Shown: one piece after another, positions 30,492 to 38,994 of the stretch | Layout: every line of letters begins with the position of its first letter | Position numbering within the stretch: position 1 is the first letter of the stretch | Assembly: GCF_023276435.1 (NCBI RefSeq) | Contig: NZ_JALLPO010000006.1 | Location: forward strand, 1 to 64,000 | Source of the DNA: Sphaerisporangium perillae | GTDB taxonomy: Bacteria > Actinomycetota > Actinomycetes > Streptosporangiales > Streptosporangiaceae | Reading direction: 5' to 3' | Length of the DNA stretch: 64,000 nucleotides | Translations under genes and position numbers: made by a program | Notes under the pieces: generated by a model | Databases searched by the model: none | Told to the model about the DNA's origin: nothing | What the model saw: only the letters and a program-made list of their open reading frames with translations

Positions 30492-32054
30492 ATGTCTCAA
30501 CGTGAATCCCTCACCGGTCGCGCGGTTACGGCCATGGCCGTGGGTGCCGTCACCCTGGCATCGCTGGTCGCGGGTTCGCCCGCCGCGACGGCCGCGACCG
30601 GGCAAGCCCAGGCTTCGGTCAAGTGGAGCTCCTGCCCCACCTACTCCGACGACGTGATCCGTACCCTCGTCGTCTCCGACGAGCAACTGCGGAAATTCCG
30701 CGCGCTACTGGGCCGGATGGAGTGTGGAACCGTCAGCGCTCCGCTGGACTACCGCAAACCACGCGGACGGCAGATCACCATCGCGATCACCCGGGTCAAG
30801 GCCGCCGACCGCAAGCACCGGCTGGGCAGCCTGGCGCTCAACCCGGGCGGGCCAGGCGGCGCCGGTTACCTGTTCCCCCTCCAGATCGCCTCAATGAACC
30901 AGGCGAACGCGAAGCTCAACGACCGCTACGACCTGATCGGCTTCGACCCCCGCGGGGTCGGCTACAGCACCAAGGTCAGCTGCCCGGCCATGGGCGGGCA
31001 GGCGCCGGAGCCAGGGCCGCTGACCGAGGCGGCGGCCAAGCGCACCTATGACAGCGGGGTGGCCAACAACAAGGCCTGCGGAAGCTCCGATCCCGCCTTC
31101 CTGGGCCAGCTCACCACCTTGAACTCGGCCCGCGACCTCGACCGGGTGCGGATCGCGCTCGGCGAGCGCAAGCTCAACTTCCTGGGCATCTCCTGGGGCA
31201 CCTGGCTCGGCGCGGTCTACCGCAGCACCTTCCCGGGCAGCGTCGGGCGCATGTTCCTGGACAGTGTGTCGCCCGTGCACTTCCGGCTGGACGACTTCGA
31301 GGACGGCCATGCCGCGGGCAGCGAGCGCAACTTTGGGCGGATGGCGGCCTGGATCGCCAAGCGCAACGACACCTACGGCCTCGGCACCACCGCGCAGGAG
31401 GTGCGGACCAAGGTAGTGGCGCTCCGCCGCGCCTATGACGAGAACCCGAAACACTACAGCGACTGGGAGATGGTCGCCGACGGTGCCACGGTCGCCATGC
31501 TGGCCATCCAGAGCGCCCCGGACTGGCCGCAGGTCGCCCAGGCGTTCAAGGAAATGCAGGACGAGGGCGACACCGCGCCGCCCGCCCTCAAGAAGCTCAT
31601 GAATCAGGGACCGCAGACGCCCCCGGCGGCCGACGCCCCGGAGCGGTTCAACCCGACCACCGGCCAGGCCGTCTTCTGCAACGAGGATCCCAGCCGGCTC
31701 GGCTTCTCCGACGCCTGGGCCACCTACCAGCGGCGACTCGAGGACAACCCGGTAACGGGGCGGGCCAGCGGCTTCTCCGCCCAGTGCGCCGGTTGGCCGC
31801 TGCCGGTGCAGAAGATCAAGGTCAAACGCACCGGCGGGTCGCTGGTGCTGTCCGGACACCGCTACGAATCGGTCTCCCTGTACGAGTGGACGAAGCAGAT
31901 GCACGCCGCTATCGGAGGCACGATCTTCACCGTCGACGACGACGTGCACGGGTCGGTCCTGCGAGTGCCGAGCTGCGCCGCCAAGCTCGTGTCGTACTTC
32001 AACACGGGCCGAATCGACAGCGGCTGCGACGGCACCCCCGTACCCGAGAACTGA
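30492..32054 (+). CDS. Secreted alpha/beta hydrolase of the tripeptidyl aminopeptidase (TAP) family
   Basis: A 520-residue secreted serine hydrolase. The signal peptide spans residues 1-35 (ATA-AT cleavage). LALNPGGPGGAG forms the oxyanion region, DLIGFDPRGVGYS is typical of proline iminopeptidase/TAP proteins, and GISWGTWLG contains the nucleophile Ser234. The C-terminal TAP-like domain ends with DDDVHGSVL, whose His should complete the triad, and with Cys residues near the end. Streptomyces TAP and SlpD/E proteases trim peptides outside the cell. Here the gene leads an operon with a lipoprotein and MacAB-type exporter, so its target may be an exported or attacking peptide. That role is inference. 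Confidence 0.9.
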   Translation: MSQRESLTGRAVTAMAVGAVTLASLVAGSPAATAATGQAQASVKWSSCPTYSDDVIRTLVVSDEQLRKFRALLGRMECGTVSAPLDYRKPRGRQITIAITRVKAADRKHRLGSLALNPGGPGGAGYLFPLQIASMNQANAKLNDRYDLIGFDPRGVGYSTKVSCPAMGGQAPEPGPLTEAAAKRTYDSGVANNKACGSSDPAFLGQLTTLNSARDLDRVRIALGERKLNFLGISWGTWLGAVYRSTFPGSVGRMFLDSVSPVHFRLDDFEDGHAAGSERNFGRMAAWIAKRNDTYGLGTTAQEVRTKVVALRRAYDENPKHYSDWEMVADGATVAMLAIQSAPDWPQVAQAFKEMQDEGDTAPPALKKLMNQGPQTPPAADAPERFNPTTGQAVFCNEDPSRLGFSDAWATYQRRLEDNPVTGRASGFSAQCAGWPLPVQKIKVKRTGGSLVLSGHRYESVSLYEWTKQMHAAIGGTIFTVDDDVHGSVLRVPSCAAKLVSYFNTGRIDSGCDGTPVPEN

Positions 32055-32069
32055 CCAATCCCAGCCCTG

Positions 32070-32114
32070 CCCGGTCGCCGGGACGCCACCGCACGTGCCG
32101 CCCCGGCGACCGGG
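32070..32114 (+). terminator. Hairpin between TAP hydrolase and lipoprotein genes
   Basis: A perfect 13-bp stem (arms 32070-32082 and 32102-32114) with a 19-base loop, 16 bases after the TAP stop. In this position it may act as a partial terminator or an RNA stabiliser that sets different levels for the two genes. Confidence 0.5.
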
Positions 32115-32145
32115 GCTCATCCAACCGCACACGATGGAGATCGAA

Positions 32146-32727
32146 ATGGAAGGCATCCCCAGCCGGAGCGTGGCCAGGCGGAAGCGCTCACGCAGGAGCA
32201 TCGCGTTGGCCGTCGCGTTGGCCGTCGTCGCATTGGCTGGCGCGGCCTGCGGGAGCGGCCAGGAACCCGCCAGGACCGTGGCATCCATGGCGCCGCAGGC
32301 CGGTTCGGCGTCCGCCGCGCCGCAGGGCGGTTCCCAGGCCGATCCAGTGGCCTTCGCCAAGTGCGTCCGCGAGAACGGCGTGCCGAATTTCAAGGACCCG
32401 GAGCCGGGCGTAGGCATGGGAGACGGGATCGACCTCAACTCCCCGGCGTTCAAGAAGGCCGCCGAGGCCTGTAAGGAGTTCATGCCCGCCCCGCCCCCGC
32501 AGAACAACCCCGGCGAGACATGGTCCACCTCGGACAAGCTCAAGTACGCCACGTGCATGCGCGACAACGGCGTGCCGTCGTTCCCCGACCCCGACGCCGA
32601 CGGCGGTTTCAAGCTCAACGATGACCCCAACACACCGCAGTTCAAGAAGGCCGAGGAAGCCTGCGAGCAATACCAGCCGCAGAGCATCCGGAACATGGCC
32701 CCCAGTAAGACCGGCGGCGGCAGTTGA
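32146..32727 (+). CDS. Lipoprotein with two copies of a Cys-containing module
   Basis: A 193-residue lipoprotein. An Arg-rich start and hydrophobic core lead to the lipobox LAGAACGSG. Two similar modules follow: FAKCVRENGVPNFKDPEPG to FKKAAEACKEF, and YATCMRDNGVPSFPDPDADGG to FKKAEEACEQY. Each has two Cys residues about 50 apart. I do not know a function. Proteins of this kind are often encoded beside MacA/MacB-like genes in actinomycetes, which suggests an exporter accessory or substrate-binding part. GGAGA lies 5 bases before ATG 32146. The next gene begins at or within its stop codon. Confidence 0.85.
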   Translation: MEGIPSRSVARRKRSRRSIALAVALAVVALAGAACGSGQEPARTVASMAPQAGSASAAPQGGSQADPVAFAKCVRENGVPNFKDPEPGVGMGDGIDLNSPAFKKAAEACKEFMPAPPPQNNPGETWSTSDKLKYATCMRDNGVPSFPDPDADGGFKLNDDPNTPQFKKAEEACEQYQPQSIRNMAPSKTGGGS

Positions 32728-32732
32728 GCGCG

Positions 32733-33799
32733 ATGCGCTGGACGGCCAGACTGGCGGCGGCAGGCGCGCTGGTGGCCGGAGGTGTCTGGTTCCTGCGCGC
32801 CGACCCGTTCGCCGCGCCCGTGGCGAACACCACCGCCGCCCATAGCGCGGCCAGGACCGGCGTGGCGCAGGTGACCAAGGGCACGCTGTCGGCCCGCACC
32901 CTGCAGAACGGCACGCTCGGGTACGCGGGTGAGTTTCAGGTCGTCAACAAGGCCAGCGGTACGGTGACCAAGCTGCCCGCCGTGGGCCAGGTGATCAATG
33001 CAGGCAAGGTGCTGTACCGGGTGGACGGCAAGCCCGTGATGCTGCTCTACGGTGCGGTTCCCATTTACCGGTCGCTGTCGTGGGGCACGGAGGGCGTGGA
33101 CGTCCGGCAGTTGAATGCCGCGCTGGTGGCGCTCGGCTACGCGACCAAGGACGAGCTGGATCCCGACTCCGACTATTTCGGCAGGGCCACCCACAACGCG
33201 CTTCGGGAGTTGCAGGACAAGGTCGGGCTGGAAGAGTCGGGGAACCTCTCGCTCGGCCAGGCGGTGTTCGTCGCAGCCAAGACGATCCGGGTGCTGAAGG
33301 TGAATGCGGTCAGCGGCGCGCAGACGGCGGCCGGGACCGTGGTGCTGCAGGCCTCCTCGACGGCCCGGCAGGTCACCGTCGAGTTGAATGCCGGCCAGCA
33401 GAGCCAGGTGGCCGTCGGCGACAAGGTGATCATCACGCTGCCCAACGGCAAGGCCGTGCCTGGCGTGGTCTCCGATGTCGGCAAGGTCGCCACCACCTCC
33501 GACAGCGGGACCACGATCGAGGTGAAGATCCGGCCGACCAGGCCGAAGCAGACCGGAAGCCTGGATAAGGCGCCGGTACAGGTGTCGATAGTCACCGACA
33601 CCGCCAAGGACGTGCTGTCGGTGCCGGTGAACTCGCTGCTCGCGCTGGCCGGTGGCGGCTACGCGGTCGAGGTCGTGGACACCGGTGGCAAGCATCGGCT
33701 GGTCGGTGTGACGACCGGGCTGTTCGACGACAGCGAGGGCAAGGTCGAGGTCACCGGCGACGGCCTGGCCGAAGGCCAGAACATCGTGGTGCCGGCGTC

Positions 33800-33803
<4 letters not shown>
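32733..33803 (+). CDS. MacA-like periplasmic adaptor with peptidoglycan-binding domain
   Basis: A 356-residue membrane-anchored adaptor. A single N-terminal hydrophobic segment is followed by a beta-barrel/lipoyl-like half. An insert around residues 110-170 looks like a peptidoglycan-binding_1 domain ([34 protein letters not shown]). The second half of the adaptor continues with [23 protein letters not shown] and ends with a typical membrane-proximal domain. Actinobacteria lack an outer membrane of Gram-negative type, so this protein probably ties the exporter to the wall. ATG 32733 is used; a TTG at 32724 overlapping the lipoprotein stop is equally possible. It overlaps the ATPase gene by ATGA. 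Confidence 0.85.
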
Positions 33804-34479
<676 letters not shown>

Positions 34480-34483
<4 letters not shown>

Positions 34484-35655
34484 TGTATCCGGCCGACCTG
34501 GCACGGGTGGCCGGCCTGGGACTGCGGACCCGGCGGATGCGGGTGGCCCTGTCGGCGCTCGGCATCGCCATCGGCGTCGCGGCGATGGTGGCCGTGCTGG
34601 GCTTGTCGGCCTCCTCCCAGGCCGGGTTGCTGGCCGAGATCGACAAGTTGGGCACCAACCTGCTCACCGTCACCCCCGGCCAGACCATGGGCGGCGACAA
34701 TGCGAAACTGCCCAACGACGCGCCGGGGATGATCGCCAGAATCGGCCCGGTCGAGAAGGTCGAACACACCGGCAAAACCAAGGCCAACGCCTTCCGCAAC
34801 CCCTACATCCCCGCCTTCAACACCAACTCGCTGACCGTCAGCGCGGCCAGCCTGGACCTGCCCGGCGCGGTGCGCACCAGCCTGGCCCAAGGCGCCTATC
34901 TCAACGCTGCCACCGCCCGGCAACCGGTCGCCGTCCTCGGCGCCGACGCCGCCCAGCGCCTCGGCATCGCAAAGATCCACCAAGGGATGCGCATCTGGGT
35001 CGGCGGGCAGTGGTTCTACATCGCCGGGATCCTCAACCCGGCCAAACTGACACCGGAGATCGACTCCGCGGTACTGGTCGGCTACCCGGCCGCCAAAAAA
35101 TACCTGCACTTCGACGGCCATCCGACCACGATCTACGTGCGGGCGGCCACCGAACAAGTGGCCGACGTGCAGAAGGTACTGGCCGCCACCGCCAACCCGC
35201 AGAACGCCGGCGAGGTCAAAGTCAGCCAGCCCTCCTCCGCCCTGGTGGCCCGCGCGGCCGCCCAATCCGCGCTCAACGGCCTGTTCCTGGGCCTGGGCGC
35301 GGTGGCACTGCTCGTCGGCGGCATCGGCGTCGCCAACACCATGGTCATCTCGGTCCTCGAACGTCGCTCCGAGATCGGCCTGCGCCGCTCCCTCGGAGCG
35401 ACCAGAGCAGACATCCGCCTCCAGTTCCTGGCCGAGGCGATCCTGCTGGCCGCGCTCGGCGGCCTCGCCGGCGTGGCCATCGGCACCCTGGCCACCACCA
35501 TCTACACCCACATCAAGAACTGGGCCACCGTGGTACCCCCGCTGGCCTGGGCAGGCGGGCTGGGCGCGGCCGTCGCCATCGGCGCCATCGCCGGGCTGCT
35601 CCCCGCCATCCGCGCGGCCCGCATGCAACCCACCGAGGCACTGCGAACCGTCTGA
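34480..35655 (+). CDS. MacB/FtsX-type ABC transporter permease
   Basis: A 391-residue permease with one N-terminal membrane helix (about residues 22-45), a large extracytoplasmic MacB_PCD domain (about 50-265) and three C-terminal helices (about 270-385). The FtsX-type segment [28 protein letters not shown] links the helices. It is the last gene of the operon, followed by a strong terminator. With the adaptor and ATPase it forms a MacAB-like exporter, probably for peptides or other envelope-active molecules. Stress induction through the divergent two-component system is an inference. Confidence 0.92.
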
Positions 35656-35658
35656 CAT

Positions 35659-35692
35659 GCCCGGCACGACGGACAAACCCGTCGTGCCGGGC
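35659..35692 (+). terminator. Strong hairpin terminator of the MacAB-like operon
   Basis: A perfect 14-bp stem (GCCCGGCACGACGG/CCGTCGTGCCGGGC) starting three bases after the permease stop codon, followed by TTC. Confidence 0.75.
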
Positions 35693-35863
35693 TTCAGCCT
35701 GCCCAGCGGCTCGTTTCACACCTGACCGTCATCAGACCAGCCCTATCTACCTGGGGATACAGGATGGAACTCTCTCAATCATCTGACCGGAGTGGGCTTC
35801 GACGGGGCAGCAGCCAAAGCCGGACCCACCTGCGCGTCTCCACCACACGCCCGCTCTCCCGTC

Positions 35864-35906
35864 GGCCCTTCTCGCTGTAGCGGGCGCCGCCACAGCGAGA
35901 AGGGCC
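35864..35906 (-). terminator. Hairpin after the DUF397 gene
   Basis: A perfect 15-bp stem (GGCCCTTCTCGCTGT/ACAGCGAGAAGGGCC) directly downstream of the DUF397 stop on the minus strand. The 35693-35863 interval between the two terminators has no convincing gene. Confidence 0.65.
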
Positions 35907-35909
35907 TGC

Positions 35910-36116
35910 TCAGACGTCCAGCGCGCTGGTCTTGATCCCGGCCACGAACGTAGACCACTCACCCGACCCGACAATGAGGACCGGGCCCGCCGGGGTCTTG
36001 CTGTCGCGGACCGCGACGAGGCCGGGCCGGTTCGAGGCGATCTCAACGCAGTTGTCGCCCTCGGGACCGCTAAAGCTGCTCTTACGCCACCGCAGGCCCG
36101 GAAGATCAGGGGTCAT
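35910..36116 (-). CDS. DUF397 small protein
   Basis: A 68-residue DUF397 protein. The hallmark WRKSSFSGPEGDNCVEIA opens the protein, then VAVRDSKTPAGPVL and the terminal W-x-x-F-V-x-G-I-K. DUF397 proteins are paired in actinomycetes with DUF5753-type regulators and appear to act as their partners or inhibitors in development and antibiotic control (abaA/whiJ-type loci). Here it overlaps the regulator gene by 11 bp. Start ATG 36116 gives the family's usual length. Confidence 0.92.
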   Translation of the reverse strand: MTPDLPGLRWRKSSFSGPEGDNCVEIASNRPGLVAVRDSKTPAGPVLIVGSGEWSTFVAGIKTSALDV

Positions 36117-36930
36117 TTCGCTGCACCACTTCCTCAATGAGCCGGAGAGACTGCTTGCACGACAGGGCCTCAGCTCTGATCGCGTCGTACCCGCGGACCA
36201 GCCGGGCGATCGTCGTCCGGTCGTCCAGGGTGCGCCCGTAAGGTTGCGCGCTCACAAAGGCAGCGTAGGCCGATCCGTTCCGCTCGGCGATGATGAATCC
36301 GCCCGCCAGCCCGCAGTGCACGTCGGTCGCGTAGGGCACTATCTGGATGGTCACCTGGGGATGCCGGGCCATCTCCAGCAGGAACCGCAACTGCTCCCCC
36401 ATCACGGCCGCGCCGCCGACGTTGCGCCGAATCACGGCCTCGTCCATGACCACGCTGATGGCGGGCGGCCTGTCGCGGTTGAGGATGGTCCGCCGCCGCA
36501 TTCGGCCCGCGAGGCGGTCCTCCACCTCCTCGCCGGTGATGCCCGGCGAGACGCCGAGGATCTGGCGGGCGTACCCCTCCGTCTGGAGCAGGCCGGGGAC
36601 GATCGTCGGCTCCCAGCAGCGCAGGTCCGTGGCGTCCTGCTCCTCGTCCAGCCACGGCCGGAAATGCTCCGGCGCCTGCGGCCACGTCGTGGCGGTGTAC
36701 AGCCTGGTCATGGTGCCGTCGAGCCCCAGGGCCCGGTCGCACAGCTCCGCGAAGCGTTGCGACGGGCGACGCTTGGTCAGCTCGACGAGGTTGACCATCG
36801 AGTCGGAGAACCCGATGCGCTCGGCGAGCTGCCTTTGGGTGAGGTTCGCCAGGTGCCGGTGGCGGCGGAGCTCGAAGGCGAACAGGGCACGGGGGGATTC
36901 GTGGGGGTCTATTTCTTTTTGGGGGAACAA
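36106..36930 (-). CDS. WhiJ-like helix-turn-helix regulator with DUF5753
   Basis: A 274-residue regulator. Residues about 15-70 form an Xre-type helix-turn-helix (LRRHRHLANLTQRQLAERIGF and SMVNLVELTKRRPS). Residues about 90-265 are DUF5753 (WEPTIVPGLLQTEGYAR, MDEAVIRR, QIVPY and GGF). This is the architecture of Streptomyces WhiJ, a developmental repressor. The only start in frame is a TTG at 36930, immediately after an upstream stop codon, with AGGTGAG two bases away, so translation may be weak. It is divergent from a small HATPase gene, completing a WhiJ/DUF397/ATPase set. Confidence 0.9.
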   Translation of the reverse strand: MFPQKEIDPHESPRALFAFELRRHRHLANLTQRQLAERIGFSDSMVNLVELTKRRPSQRFAELCDRALGLDGTMTRLYTATTWPQAPEHFRPWLDEEQDATDLRCWEPTIVPGLLQTEGYARQILGVSPGITGEEVEDRLAGRMRRRTILNRDRPPAISVVMDEAVIRRNVGGAAVMGEQLRFLLEMARHPQVTIQIVPYATDVHCGLAGGFIIAERNGSAYAAFVSAQPYGRTLDDRTTIARLVRGYDAIRAEALSCKQSLRLIEEVVQRNDP

Positions 36931-37103
36931 ATCTCACCTACCTGACCGAACTCGGACGTTTCAAATGACCGACCGGCTTGCTGACAGAACTGTAGGCATA
37001 AGGTCGGCCGATTTCGATTCCGATCGTAGCTCCGGGTCGTCAATCTGATAAGGCGAAGTCCGCACGACGCGCAGGACTTTCCGACGGACGAAAAGGCAAG
37101 CGC

Positions 37104-37544
37104 ATGACGACAGAAAGCCTGCTCGGAGTCATCGATCTCATCGGTGCTCCCGAGTCGGTCTCTCGCGCACGCGGGTATGTGAGAGAAAAACTCGGCGGCG
37201 AACACCCCGCCCTCGATGACGTGACGCTCCTGGTTTCCGAGGTCGTCACGAACGCCATCGTCCATTCGGACTCCAAGAACGGCGGGAGGGTGACGCTCGC
37301 GCTCGCCGACTGCCACGACTTGATACACGTCGACGTGGTGGACGCGGGAAGCGAGACCGCCCCGTACGTCAGCGGCGACCTGTTCGCCGAAGGCGGGCGC
37401 GGCCTGCGACTCGTCCAGACGATCTCCCATCGCTGGGACGTCTACGAGGACGACACCGGCCGGACCGTCTGGTTCGAGGTGAAGTACAAGCGCCGGGAAG
37501 GCGCGGACGACGTTTCCGTCCCCGGACAACGGCAGCCGGACTAA
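37104..37544 (+). CDS. RsbW-like ATP-binding protein
   Basis: A 146-residue GHKL ATPase domain of the anti-sigma-factor kinase type. The N-box is LLVSEVVTNAIVHSDSK. The G1 region appears as VDVVDAGSE, and GGRGLRLVQTISHRWDV is the G2 box. Such stand-alone domains regulate sigma factors or, in abaA-type loci, accompany DUF397/WhiJ-like proteins. AAAGGC sits 6 bases before ATG 37104. It is divergently transcribed from the WhiJ-like gene, with 173 bp between. Confidence 0.87.
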   Translation: MTTESLLGVIDLIGAPESVSRARGYVREKLGGEHPALDDVTLLVSEVVTNAIVHSDSKNGGRVTLALADCHDLIHVDVVDAGSETAPYVSGDLFAEGGRGLRLVQTISHRWDVYEDDTGRTVWFEVKYKRREGADDVSVPGQRQPD

Positions 37545-37582
37545 TACGCTCCTTCGCGGCGAGGAAATACACCCCGAAAGCG

Positions 37583-37653
37583 GGGGCGACAGCGCGGCGA
37601 GCGCCCTGGAAACAAGCCAGAGGCGCCTTGTCCCCCGGCCGCGCTGTCGCCCC
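37583..37653. terminator. Extended imperfect palindrome with nested hairpin
   Basis: A perfect 16-bp outer stem (arms 37583-37598 and 37638-37653) encloses an inner hairpin (GCGCC-CTGG with CCAG-A-GGCGC). The loop ACAAG can alternatively pair with CTTGT. It lies 38 bp after the HATPase stop and probably ends that transcript, but it is longer and more structured than a simple terminator. Confidence 0.5.
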
Positions 37654-37806
37654 GTCCACAAATGAGCGGACGGCGGACGAGCCGGCGGCCCCTGGGAATG
37701 CTCAGCCCGTGCATTCACCCGTGCTCGATACTTTTTCCGCACGGTCAAAGGCAGCGATCCCATAAGGCCCTTGAGTGCCGGATTTCCCGCCGAGGCCGAC
37801 GGACTC

Positions 37807-37995
37807 ATGTCCGGTACGCATGCCTCAGGTGGCCGATCGCCGGCTTCCTTCGGCCATGATGTGCTCGACAACAGCCGTCCGACGTTTTTGATCTTCGACG
37901 GACAACCGGTCGACCAGGCGGTTCAGCTCACAACGGCGGTGCTCGAGCACGGCGCGGCGGGTTTCGTGTACGACGAACGAGCGCGGCCGGTGTAG
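37807..37995 (+). CDS. Possible small hypothetical protein
   Basis: A 62-codon frame in the otherwise empty 37545-38079 interval. It ends with a compact segment (PTFLIFDGQPVDQAVQLTTAV) that could be a folded remnant, and its third codon positions are mostly G or C. No ribosome site is evident and I recognise no family. It may be a degraded gene. Confidence 0.25.
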   Translation: MSGTHASGGRSPASFGHDVLDNSRPTFLIFDGQPVDQAVQLTTAVLEHGAAGFVYDERARPV

Positions 37996-38079
37996 CGGAC
38001 GAGGGTGAGAGGCAGTGACGGTGCCCCGTCCGGACGGCGCTAGAGTCGGGCCAGACCGTACTCAAAGGAGAGAGCGCGA

Positions 38080-38367
38080 ATGATCACCGCGATCGTGCAC
38101 ATCAAGGCGGAGGTCGACCGGATTCCCGAAGTCGCCCAGACGATCGCCGAGCTCGACGGGGTCAGCGAGGTCTATTCGATCACCGGTGACTACGACCTGG
38201 TCGCCATGGTGCGGGTCGCCACCTATGACGAGGTCGCCGAGGTGATCCCCGGGCGCATCAACAAGGTGTCCGGCGTCCTCGCCACCGAGACCCACCTCGC
38301 CTTCCGCACCTACTCCAAGCACGACCTGGAGGCCGCCTTCTCCATCGGCTTCAACGAGGCCGACTAA
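38080..38367 (+). CDS. Stand-alone Lrp/AsnC ligand-binding (RAM) domain protein
   Basis: A 95-residue protein consisting only of the RAM/ACT-like domain of Lrp/AsnC regulators: MITAIVHIKAE, DGVSEVYSITGDYDLVAMVRV and the terminal F-R-T-Y-S-K strand. No DNA-binding domain is present. Such proteins assemble into rings and bind amino acids, and may modulate true Lrp proteins. AAAGGAGAG lies shortly before ATG 38080. It is 630 bp from the convergent trpD gene, which makes a link to amino acid sensing conceivable but unproved. Confidence 0.92.
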   Translation: MITAIVHIKAEVDRIPEVAQTIAELDGVSEVYSITGDYDLVAMVRVATYDEVAEVIPGRINKVSGVLATETHLAFRTYSKHDLEAAFSIGFNEAD

Positions 38368-38397
38368 CCCGTCCTAGCCCGTCCGGCAAGCGGCGCG

Positions 38398-38622
38398 TTA
38401 CCAGGTTGCGCCGCTTACAGATGCCGACGTAGAAGGCACGCGACCGGCACGCCCGGCTGCCCGTACACGTGCGGTCAGCGCGTGCGCGCCCCTTGGGCAT
38501 CCCCCAGAACGGCCAGGTAGAAGGGGCGCGCGGCCCGCCTGCTGCCAACGGCCCGCCTGCAGATGGCGGCGGATGCGGTGCCGGGAGATGCCCAGACCGC
38601 TCAACTGCTTCCTGTGGATCAC
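38398..38622 (-). pseudogene. Remnant of an AbiEi-type antitoxin N-terminal domain gene
   Basis: The first 30 residues of this frame (IHRKQLSGLGISRHRIRRHL, then QAGRWQQAGR) match the winged-helix start of actinobacterial AbiEi-family proteins. Typical members read on into a YLLPG-type strand and a 200-300-residue protein. Here the frame derails after the first domain and ends within 75 codons, and a continuation of the family pattern appears in another frame (STWPFWGMPKG). I take it as a decayed gene. No AbiEii toxin is nearby. Confidence 0.4.
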
Positions 38623-38994
38623 CTGATCCTGCTCGCGGCCGAGTCACGTTCTGTGGACGATGGCTCTCAAATCCTGCGCACGCACGATCGCCGGTCGGCC
38701 AACGTATGGGGGCGCCGGCTTCGCCGTACCTCCTCCCACCCCATCGGCGCCGACCGAACAACCCACAGCGGCCAGGAGAGACAGGCGGCCCGACGAAGGG
38801 GGCGGCCACTCGCATTCGACCGGAGCAAAGCCGACCGCGGAAACGACCAAGGTCACCGCCAGGCAGGCGAACCTCTGAAGGGGGCGGTCGCCCGTAATCG
38901 GACAGGGGGGAGCCGGCGGTGGGAGCGGCTGGGATTGCCCTCGCCGGGGTCCTAGGGGGCGACCCGGTGGAGGGGGTGTTGGTGTTTTGGGGGG
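38623..38994. other. Intergenic stretch without a recognisable gene
   Basis: Between the AbiEi-like remnant and the trpD stop I find no coding pattern, hairpin terminator or promoter I would defend. Two loosely similar blocks containing GAAGGGGGCGG occur near 38798 and 38877 and may be further decay products. Confidence 0.4.

Noticed and set aside
30891-33695. A 934-codon open frame on the minus strand
   Set aside because: It lies antisense to the TAP hydrolase, lipoprotein and adaptor genes, is low-complexity (His, Gly, Arg-rich) and matches no family. High GC content keeps antisense frames open.
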